A stretch of 64,000 nt of DNA from positions 248,001-312,000 of the forward strand of contig NC_011679.1 of the NCBI RefSeq assembly GCF_000150955.2. The letters are read 5' to 3'. Under the pieces are notes generated by a model. It was given only the letters and a program-made list of their open reading frames with translations. It did not search any database and was not told the origin of the DNA. Made by a program: the position numbers and the translations under genes. This document shows, piece after piece, positions 53,161 to 61,416 of this stretch. Every line of letters begins with the position of its first letter. Within the stretch, counting starts at the first letter, position 1. The stretch comes from Phaeodactylum tricornutum CCAP 1055/1 (Eukaryota; Bacillariophyta; Bacillariophyceae; Surirellales; Neidiaceae).

Positions 53161-53700
53161 TGCTGTCTTTCCACACGTAGCCCTGAAAACCGTTAACAAA
53201 AGTCTAGACAAGTTCTACGAATGTGATGAACTTGAAGAATGGAGAGTGAAAGCCCAACCGTACTCACAGAAGTAAAGACTATCTTTCAGGCATTGCTTAT
53301 CCTGTAAACAAAGTGTAGTATCCTCTCACAGTCAGAAGATTTTGGAAAACAAAGCTCACAGTCATTCACGTCCGGCGAGAAAATCACAATCAGCGACCCG
53401 GCGCAATGGAACGAGGATGTACAGACAGACAAGAGTAGGATGTCAGATTTTCGGACATGTCACGTCCTTAGGTAAAATAGCAGACGCATAGCAGACGCCA
53501 ATGTACGACACCATCAAAGGAAAGACAGAATGGAGAAAAAGAACACAGGTTCATTCACTTTTATTCTTTCATTCCAGACCTTGCGGAGTTTATCGTGAGT
53601 ATCTATCAGGGGTCCGTGCCTACTACATCAGCATGAATGCAAGATCTTGGACAGGATAAATTTGTGCAGGGCATCCGCGATATAGGTACGGAATTTTGCC
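53161..53700. other. Divergent promoter of NCBP3-like and TSC2 genes
   Basis: About 0.5 kb with two TCACAGTCA motifs 30 bp apart (53326-53334, 53356-53364). No gene is supported. Confidence 0.5.
53326..53364 (+). promoter_or_regulatory. Direct pair of TCACAGTCA motifs
   Basis: Copies at 53326-53334 and 53356-53364, a 30-bp period of about three helical turns, between divergent genes. Such phasing fits two factors on one DNA face. Inference. Confidence 0.4.
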
Positions 53701-56700
53701 ATGAGCGGCTCCGTGGCTAGGAGCAAAAATGCTCGAACCGGGATGCTGCCCGCGTCGAGACTCGTCGCCCCCGTACTGTCGGCCTGCGAAGCAGTCTGGC
53801 AGTGCCAGAACGTCGACGCCGCTCAACATTGGATAGGGATACTGCACAAGGCAATCCTGAAAGATAAGATTGATTCCTTTGATCCGTCGGAAGCCTTTTT
53901 GGCCTTGCAAGGTGCCGCCTTGCGTTTCAAACCCCACTCGGGCCATCACGAACACGAGGGACAAGATTCGTCCTCGCACGAATATGACGTGGACGACACC
54001 AAACTTGGTGACTTTCAATCTCGGATACTCGCAGCGACAGCTTCTTTGGCTCGCCGCGTGGTCGGACCCGCATGGTGGCACCAATTTTACACACGTCGGA
54101 ATCGTCTGCGTCAGGCGGATTGGCGTCCGGCTGAAGAAGATGCGCAACTGGAGCGATCGAATTCCACCCAAACGTCCGCGGCGTCTCATCCAGCACGCGA
54201 CCAGTCTCTTTCACAATATTATCCGAGTATTCCGGTGGATTTTGTGGTGGGATCGTTGAACGTCGAAAATTCGTCGGTACGATCGTCTTCTCCCATGACA
54301 GAACACGACATGCCAATAGTGAGCGACGGACAATTAAAGATGGATAGTATCTCATCGTATCCAGGCATACCAGAGGTATTGCCGGCAGCCATGCTACGAT
54401 TCGCTGCATCCTTTGAGCAAGATGACTACGGATGGAGCGTGTCTCGTGCCCAGTCTCAAATGATTATAGTCACAGCGCTTTGTTGTCGTCCCGAACTGGC
54501 AGACGACGAATGGACCATGGCGGCCGAGTGGAGTATCGTTGGAGTCCAGCATGAGGTGACAAAAATGGCAGAGTCTTGGCTGGTCTGGCTATGGCCGTTG
54601 TCTGCTAACCAGTCGGAGTCATGGAATCTACGACTCCAGATTGCTCGGACTGTTGCGGATTTGCTATCATCCGGATGGCATCCACCGCTTAAATCAAGCG
54701 AGACGGTTGTTGATGCATTGCTGCATTTATCCAAGGATACCGTCGAGGAGATGGACATTAAGAGTGTGGATGGGTCAGCTCACGGTTCCAGATTGACACT
54801 GGCGGTCTCGTCTACGCTGGCCGAAACGGTTTCCGCTCTGGCAGCCATGGCATCGCGAGATCTAGTCCCTGATACACACATTTCCAAGATGGTGGACATG
54901 CTGTGCTTTCTTTACGTCATGGTGGCTCGCCGACAGAATAACGAGGCATCCGGAACGGTTGCCGTTTCCAGTACACTATCGTTGGAGGAGCGACAAGAAT
55001 TCAAGATAGTCTGGGATTCGATAAAAGGCCAGTACGAAGCGGCCTTCGCGGACATTTCTACACTAATTTGGGTACTGCTCGCCCGACCTTCAACCTCATC
55101 AAAAGCAATGGAGTCTCTGCTGCATCTAGTGGAGGAGGCAACAACCGCTACGTGGACGCAGGATGAACTGACTGATGTCGGCCAGGAATGGAGTTTTGTG
55201 GAAACCTTGCGCTGCATGAAAGCTGGTGCGGCGCTTCGCGTTTTGGGTAGCGCACTGTGGGGCAAGCCTCCCGACATCAGCAGTATTGCGCTTCTACGGA
55301 TCTTTTGGAAACCTTTGTTGGAAACGGTTCTTTGCTTGCTGTCAAATCTGCACGAAAGGATAGCGGACACTATAGAATACCTGCTACAACCCGAGCCGTT
55401 TCGGGACCTTACTGCGCTCGCCATCGAAGGAGCTATCTTGCTGGGTAGAGCGATCGAGAAAGAGATTCGAGGCGGACCCGCTATTCTGGCAAACACAGAG
55501 TGGGACACTATAGCTTTATGTCTTTCGGACGGTGTTCTGCCCATACTGCTTACCGTTGTAGAAAATCGCTGCAACGAAGACACTGCTCGGTTTGAATCAA
55601 CCGTTCAGTCTCTTCTTTTGCTTTTGGGTGATTTTTTTGGAAAGTGTATTGAAGAGGATAGTACGCCGTTCGTTGAATATGAGAGACAAAGGCGCTTGTA
55701 TTTGCTACTTCTTCAAGTGGGCTTACCGTCGTCGCTCGGTGAAGATGCTGCCCTGATGTCGATCGTAGTCTTTCAATGCTGGAGTAAATTTGGGTTTTCC
55801 CCTTATCGCATAGAGGGCTGCACGAAGACTGGAGTCGAGTTGTTAAAAGAAGCATTTCGTCAAGATGAGCGCGGAGAGTACGCGCATGCACCAGAGGTCA
55901 GGCTTGCTGCATTTGAAGCCCTAACTTTTGCCAGTGAGGCGGACACGATGTCGAGAAAAAAGAAAGTCATTCCGCGACGATCAGTCCTTACATCGACTCA
56001 GAATATGCGGGAGCTGCATCTGGAATTGATAAATGCAGCTATCATTCCATCTCTGAAAAAGATCTTTGAAAGCAGTTTCATCCGCATCGATGAAAGTAGC
56101 TGGTTGGCGCCGAATGTTGTTCCAGCCTCGACAAATGACTCTGTCCCTTCCAATGAATCAGTCGCGATTCTTTTGGAGACAGCTGCCTTATCAGCACATC
56201 AAGAGCACAGATCCACGGAAGCGTTAACAAATTATGCAATAAACGTTACAGGAAGGCTTTTCAGAGACATCACTGGGGATCGCGAAACTCGGCTACTCTA
56301 TATCAACTTGCTGCGCACTTTGGCAGTGAACGAAAAGGGCCGAGTACCGTATTCCGTTCGAATTTTTGCCACAATCGAACTTCACAGGTGCCTTGCCGCT
56401 CTCTTTGGAGAATTGCCTCATGCTCATGCGAAGGTACCCGTACTTATTGATGCTCTTACAGATGTTTTGAACATGTGTTCATGCGAATTTTCAAAGTGCA
56501 TTGCCTCGTCAGACTATTTTCTAATAGTTTCTGCGCAAGCAATCGCGGCACTTTACCCAATAGCCAGTCTCCGCGTTGCGATCGATCAACATGTCTCTCT
56601 GAAGGCCAGCTATGTTCCAACCGAATTGCGCGATTTGTTTTTCGTCTTTCTCACGAGCGTGACATCTTTTAGCCCGGAAGATCGGTCTCCAGTCGTCGAT

Positions 56701-59124
56701 ACTTACGGGGCCCCGTTTTTGATTGCACTCGACGCGCGCAGTAACCACACTACCTCAGAAATTACAGAGATTTCTTTTTCATCTGTGTTATCATCCTTGG
56801 TAGGCTTTCTTTCTGGTATGAAAATTCATACGAGCCCGCTTGCGGCCTACATGCAACAGTGTATTCGAATTTCTTGCTATGACATGCTGCTCGCCTTGGC
56901 CATGGCTAAAACTGATTGTCTTATTTCGAATGAGAGCTTTGATTGTATTTTTCGTACGTCAATGGCAAAACGAGAGTGTCGGAGTCCGGATGAAATTGAA
57001 TGTTTAACGCGAAGCCAGGTACTCGGTCAGATTTTCCACAACAGACTTATTTTGATCAACGACTTCGGACACGATGAGCCCATCAAAAGCTTTCTTGAGC
57101 CAATGCAGGAGATACTCGGTATCCTGGCCGAAGCTTGTCTCTCAACACATTGGTTGGACTACGAGCCCGCATATGGCGTATTTTGCTCCGTTGTCCCGGC
57201 ACTACAAAAGCTCTGCCAAAGAATTGGCTTACCTGAAGTGCTGACCAATTGGAGCGAAATAATAGAGAGAGGATGTCTACTCGAAGAAAAATCGTGTTTG
57301 ATGTTGATGAGCCAATGCTCCACTTCTAGTCGCCCACGACTTTACGTCGCGCTTTTGGCATTGGTCCACGACTTCCTTCTGTGTAATTCCTTCGTCGATA
57401 TGAATATATCAACTCGTAATGCTGTTTCCCGGCTATGTTGTCGAATCATTCAGAGCCCACCGGAAGGATCTGATCATCTTGTTCATCATCTTGCTCTTAG
57501 ATGCATGATGATACTGCTTGGAAGCACCAAACAATTGGATGAAAATCCATTACAATCGTCCGGGAAATCGGACAAGATTGAATCAAGCTTACATGGCGAC
57601 AATGACTTTTCCTTTGTTACCAGAGAGATTTCTCGCCGTCATCTACTTTGTAAAGATCGAAGCATTTCCTCCCTTGCTTTTCATGATCGCCCACTGTCGA
57701 AGCATGAAATGCTTGCAAAGGAGCTTGCAGACTTAGAGAGGTTTATTGTGAACGAGGAGAACGGGCGGAAACTTTCTGCATCTTGGATCTTGTCCGAAGC
57801 TATCCTGTTAACTTGTCGCATCGGATCAGACAACTCAAGGTATCGCGGATGGTGCGAGGTTGTGCTGCGAACAATTACGTTGAGGAGACGAATCCTAGTG
57901 CGCCTGCCTGGCTATATTTCACTGGAGAGCCCAGATTTTCCCCCTTCTCTCTGGCTCGATCGGGACATTACCAACTTGGAGTGTCAAAATCAAGACACCA
58001 TGATTGATCAAAAAAATTCGCTCTTTACACAAAACGATACTTTGAAACGGGCAAGAGCAGCAATTTCCCGATTTGATTTGCTTGTAACAAGCCTCAAAGA
58101 GACAGATAAAATCTCCGCCGAGAAAGTCACGGGAACCATGGAGAAATCGGTACAAATTTTCCCTCGTTCATATCAAGCCGGAGACAAATGTTCGGAAATT
58201 GGTGATATTTCTGAGTGGCTAAGCAGCGTCTTGGAGGGGAATGGTATTGCGGTGCGTGCGGTGTTCGCCGAGATCGACCCCTTTTTTGGATACGTTGAAG
58301 ATATAAATGCTTCCCCAAAGGAGACTACATGCAATAGTCAACCTCGTCGGCTGGAGAACGGCGCTCGTCTTGATCGCGCGATTTCAGTATTGGATCGTAC
58401 TTCTTTATTGAGCACTTACAAGTTTGGCTTGTTGTACGATTGCTCTGCCGATTCCCGGCAAAACCAATCGACGTTTGAGACGAGTTTGTTGTTTTCAACA
58501 GCATGCTCGCCGTCTTTCTACAAGTTTTTAAATAACCTGGGGAAAGTTGTTCCCACCAAACAATTGAAACACTTCTCGGGCGGGCTCGATGCCTCTCCAT
58601 ACTCCTCGGACGGAATTTATGCTTTGATGTGGATGGACGACGATCCACACAAAACTTTGGTGGCCACTTCTATGGCTGTGTTTCACGCCTGCCCTATGAT
58701 GCCAGATGACAAACTACAGAGTCGAAAAAGGCATGTTGGAAATGACAATGTATTGATTCTCTTTTCTGACCGCGGCTCGGACATCCTGGTAGATCTGGAT
58801 TCTTCTGGTCGAGATCTGAATCGCTCCGTGGTGGGAGGTGCGTTTGGTTTCGTGACGATCTTTGTTACTGCTCCGCGCTCTGGTCTTCTGCGCATTGCTG
58901 TACGTCTACGAACAGGCCTCTCCACCAGATTGAACAGCCGACTTTCAAGCCTCGTTGGACATACCATCATGGAAGAAACAGTCGCACCAACTTACGTCCG
59001 AAACCTGGCTATGCGAGCTGATCTAATATGTCGCTCTGCCGTGGATACGATCGATCCTCCATCGAACTGCATTGATCGATATCATCAACTCAGAGACATG
59101 AAACGATTTGCACTGAAGCCATAG
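53701..59124 (+). CDS. TSC2: Tuberin (TSC2) orthologue, RapGAP-domain protein
   Basis: 1807 residues, single exon. The first 1500 residues are helical, HEAT-like, with no catalytic motif. Near the C-terminus is a Rap/Ran-GAP domain: 'SPSFYKFLNNLG', 'LKHFSGGLDASPYSSDGIYA', then 'SRKRHVGNDNVLILFSDRG' with the catalytic Asn thumb. 'FGFVTIFVTAP' and 'TYVRNLAMRADLICR' follow, and resemble tuberin more than RalGAP or Rap1GAP. TSC2 with TSC1 turns off Rheb and so restrains TORC1 under low nutrients. A TSC1 partner is not in the window. The last 100 bp with the stop codon are duplicated just downstream. Confidence 0.85.
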   Translation: MSGSVARSKNARTGMLPASRLVAPVLSACEAVWQCQNVDAAQHWIGILHKAILKDKIDSFDPSEAFLALQGAALRFKPHSGHHEHEGQDSSSHEYDVDDTKLGDFQSRILAATASLARRVVGPAWWHQFYTRRNRLRQADWRPAEEDAQLERSNSTQTSAASHPARDQSLSQYYPSIPVDFVVGSLNVENSSVRSSSPMTEHDMPIVSDGQLKMDSISSYPGIPEVLPAAMLRFAASFEQDDYGWSVSRAQSQMIIVTALCCRPELADDEWTMAAEWSIVGVQHEVTKMAESWLVWLWPLSANQSESWNLRLQIARTVADLLSSGWHPPLKSSETVVDALLHLSKDTVEEMDIKSVDGSAHGSRLTLAVSSTLAETVSALAAMASRDLVPDTHISKMVDMLCFLYVMVARRQNNEASGTVAVSSTLSLEERQEFKIVWDSIKGQYEAAFADISTLIWVLLARPSTSSKAMESLLHLVEEATTATWTQDELTDVGQEWSFVETLRCMKAGAALRVLGSALWGKPPDISSIALLRIFWKPLLETVLCLLSNLHERIADTIEYLLQPEPFRDLTALAIEGAILLGRAIEKEIRGGPAILANTEWDTIALCLSDGVLPILLTVVENRCNEDTARFESTVQSLLLLLGDFFGKCIEEDSTPFVEYERQRRLYLLLLQVGLPSSLGEDAALMSIVVFQCWSKFGFSPYRIEGCTKTGVELLKEAFRQDERGEYAHAPEVRLAAFEALTFASEADTMSRKKKVIPRRSVLTSTQNMRELHLELINAAIIPSLKKIFESSFIRIDESSWLAPNVVPASTNDSVPSNESVAILLETAALSAHQEHRSTEALTNYAINVTGRLFRDITGDRETRLLYINLLRTLAVNEKGRVPYSVRIFATIELHRCLAALFGELPHAHAKVPVLIDALTDVLNMCSCEFSKCIASSDYFLIVSAQAIAALYPIASLRVAIDQHVSLKASYVPTELRDLFFVFLTSVTSFSPEDRSPVVDTYGAPFLIALDARSNHTTSEITEISFSSVLSSLVGFLSGMKIHTSPLAAYMQQCIRISCYDMLLALAMAKTDCLISNESFDCIFRTSMAKRECRSPDEIECLTRSQVLGQIFHNRLILINDFGHDEPIKSFLEPMQEILGILAEACLSTHWLDYEPAYGVFCSVVPALQKLCQRIGLPEVLTNWSEIIERGCLLEEKSCLMLMSQCSTSSRPRLYVALLALVHDFLLCNSFVDMNISTRNAVSRLCCRIIQSPPEGSDHLVHHLALRCMMILLGSTKQLDENPLQSSGKSDKIESSLHGDNDFSFVTREISRRHLLCKDRSISSLAFHDRPLSKHEMLAKELADLERFIVNEENGRKLSASWILSEAILLTCRIGSDNSRYRGWCEVVLRTITLRRRILVRLPGYISLESPDFPPSLWLDRDITNLECQNQDTMIDQKNSLFTQNDTLKRARAAISRFDLLVTSLKETDKISAEKVTGTMEKSVQIFPRSYQAGDKCSEIGDISEWLSSVLEGNGIAVRAVFAEIDPFFGYVEDINASPKETTCNSQPRRLENGARLDRAISVLDRTSLLSTYKFGLLYDCSADSRQNQSTFETSLLFSTACSPSFYKFLNNLGKVVPTKQLKHFSGGLDASPYSSDGIYALMWMDDDPHKTLVATSMAVFHACPMMPDDKLQSRKRHVGNDNVLILFSDRGSDILVDLDSSGRDLNRSVVGGAFGFVTIFVTAPRSGLLRIAVRLRTGLSTRLNSRLSSLVGHTIMEETVAPTYVRNLAMRADLICRSAVDTIDPPSNCIDRYHQLRDMKRFALKP

Positions 59125-59230
59125 ATTGTGCTGTCGCTCCGTCGTGGATACGATGATCCTCCGTCGAATTGCATTGCTCGATATCATCAACTCAGAGATA
59201 CGAAACGATATGCGTCGAGCCGTAGATTGT
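59029..59230 (+). repeat. 103-bp imperfect tandem duplication over the TSC2 stop codon
   Basis: Unit 1 (59029-59131) covers the last 32 codons and stop of TSC2. Unit 2 (59132-59230) repeats it with substitutions and one missing base in GATACGATCGATCC. Both units end in TAGATTGTG. The second copy is outside the reading frame. Confidence 0.85.
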
Positions 59231-59292
59231 GCGGACTCGCGCATTTGTCACTTTTTGATGTAATGGCACCGTGTTTTATTGAAATGTTATTT

Positions 59293-61416
59293 CTATTTGT
59301 GCCCTCGTCGAAAAAATCTTCGATATGACTTTGCTTCTGCTTTTTCTCTTGCACCAGTCGGGACAGAATCGTCTACATTCTTGCTAGCCTTGTTGTCCTT
59401 GTGTAGCTCCTGGTCGGGGCCGTCCTTGGAGTCTTGATCTTCCTCGTCTTCATCTTCCTCAAGCTTTTCAACAAGCATTTCACCCAAGTCGTCGCCAATC
59501 ACAGCAGTCGCAATGTGCTCTTTTGCTGCCGTAGCGATTGCCGATAGACCGCCCGCCACGAATCCGAAACGATTCTTTTTCTTCGGAGTATTATCCTCAT
59601 CTTCGTCTTGCTCGTCGGCGGACGTGGAACGGTCTTTGACAACTTCGGTACCTGCCATTCCGCCGCCCACAACAGCTCCTCCAGCAGCAGCATTCCCAGC
59701 CGCAGCTCGAGCACTATCTCGCTCCACTGCCGCGTCGTGTTTGTCTTCCAAGGTGTCCATTCCGTCTTCGAGATTATCGAAATTGTCGCTCTCCAGAAGC
59801 ACATCTGCTGTTGAAGCTAAACCAGCTGCGTTTTCTGCGGTGCTCGCGCCACTTTCCGCTGCGTCTGCAATGCCATCAACAGGTACCTCTTCTGTTGGTG
59901 CTGCGTCTTCCAAGTCTTGGAAATTCTCCATGTCGCCGATTTCATCGCCATCTCCGAACAACTCACCCATACCGGTACCAACCAGTTCACCCGCGACATA
60001 GTCAGTAATACCCGCGCCCAGGTTGGCAAAGAATCCGCCCACACCACCACCACTACCTTCTGGCTTATCTGGCTGTTTCTTCTTTTGAGCTTGCGCTTTC
60101 TTGTTTCCGGCACTTCGAGACTTGTTGGCGGCGTTATCATTGCCTTCGGCTTCTCCCATTTCAAAGTCTTCCACGAGACCACCTTCTTCGTCTCCTTCCA
60201 CGTCAGCTTCTTCCAACTCAAGTTCTTGTTGTTGCAATTCATTTTCTTCAATTTCCGGGTCCAATTCAGACGGCGACGACACATGCTGACTTTCTTGGTC
60301 CACTTCTAATTCATGGTCTTTAGCATCGTCCACGTCGTATTCACCTCCGTCATCCACATCCCATTCTTCAGGGACGGTTTCCATCGCACCCCGTGCCTCC
60401 ACATCATCCGGAGCGACCCAGTCAGGATTAGCAAAGTCTTGCTCGATGAGATCGGGAGCATCTCCGAGTGCCCTTAAATTATCAGGATCTGTCAAAATTT
60501 TCATTGTTTCTGGATCGCTCATGAGCTCCGCACAGAGTGGATTACTATCCCGCAGAGCTTTAAGCTCTTTGTCGTTTTCAATGGCTTCTTCGAGGGCGTC
60601 TGGATCTGTCTCACCGAGAATGGCTTGCATCCTTTCCTGTACTTCAGGATCCTCCATGTGATCGGCGGCCTTGTTCAGGGCTTGTCGGTTGGCTTGATTC
60701 TGGGGAGATCCCTCCCCCGGAGAATCAGCACCGTCCACATCTCCTGCAGCGTCCAGGCAATCTAGGGATTCTCCACAGCACCACCCACCCAACAAGCCTC
60801 TCAAAAGGCCCATTAGAAGCGAAACTCCTCCACTGAGAATAAAACCCACCACTTTCTTGATAAGCATCAAGAACTTGACGACTTTGAACAAAGGATGATT
60901 GACAATTTTCGTGATAACTTTAGTCACAGCTGTTCTGAGCCTTCCGGGCTTTTTCGGAGGGGGGTCTTCTGGCAAGACGCCCCCAGCATCTCGGTAAACT
61001 TGTTCAAAATTGATGCGCACCAAATGCGGGTCTTGAAAGATCGGTCTCAAGTCGGGGTGCTCTGACAAGAGGTGTTGCAATCTCGGACAATCCTCATAAA
61101 TAGAACTCGCAAAGCTCTCGTCTTCGCGAATCTGCATGACTACTTCCAACATTAGATCTAAATTGCTTTTCATTACAGCCTGTGCTTGTTCGTCGAGATC
61201 GGCATCTTTCGAATCGTCAGCACTTTCCAACGAATTACCAAAGGCTAAACTACTCGATTGTTTTTCCGACATTTGGACGGACGGCTTGTCGTACGATGAT
61301 GGTGAATCTGTACTGCTGTCGCCATCGAGTGATGAATTACTACTTGCTGCTGGTTGCGAACCAGCAACGAGTCTTTTCCTATGGCCCATCTTCATCGTTG
61401 TGAGACCTTTCTTCAA
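59293..61416 (-). CDS. Acidic membrane-associated protein with STI1-like segments, unknown function
   Basis: 707 residues, single exon. Two short helical segments with Asp-Pro and Asn-Pro caps resemble STI1/DP modules of co-chaperones and ubiquilins: about 105-135 (YEDCPRLQHLLSEHPDLRPI) and about 287-328 (LRDSNPLCAELMSDPETMKI). Between them a basic-hydrophobic stretch (residues 165-215; KFLMLIKKVVGFILSGGVSL) may enter a membrane and ends in 'GGWCCGES'. The rest is very acidic (Glu/Asp runs) with a Gly-rich part (GGGVGGFFANLGAGITDYV) and an Ala/Gly-rich hydrophobic stretch near residue 600. The C-terminus is basic. I do not recognise a family. Confidence 0.75.
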   Translation of the reverse strand: MKKGLTTMKMGHRKRLVAGSQPAASSNSSLDGDSSTDSPSSYDKPSVQMSEKQSSSLAFGNSLESADDSKDADLDEQAQAVMKSNLDLMLEVVMQIREDESFASSIYEDCPRLQHLLSEHPDLRPIFQDPHLVRINFEQVYRDAGGVLPEDPPPKKPGRLRTAVTKVITKIVNHPLFKVVKFLMLIKKVVGFILSGGVSLLMGLLRGLLGGWCCGESLDCLDAAGDVDGADSPGEGSPQNQANRQALNKAADHMEDPEVQERMQAILGETDPDALEEAIENDKELKALRDSNPLCAELMSDPETMKILTDPDNLRALGDAPDLIEQDFANPDWVAPDDVEARGAMETVPEEWDVDDGGEYDVDDAKDHELEVDQESQHVSSPSELDPEIEENELQQQELELEEADVEGDEEGGLVEDFEMGEAEGNDNAANKSRSAGNKKAQAQKKKQPDKPEGSGGGVGGFFANLGAGITDYVAGELVGTGMGELFGDGDEIGDMENFQDLEDAAPTEEVPVDGIADAAESGASTAENAAGLASTADVLLESDNFDNLEDGMDTLEDKHDAAVERDSARAAAGNAAAGGAVVGGGMAGTEVVKDRSTSADEQDEDEDNTPKKKNRFGFVAGGLSAIATAAKEHIATAVIGDDLGEMLVEKLEEDEDEEDQDSKDGPDQELHKDNKASKNVDDSVPTGAREKAEAKSYRRFFRRGHK

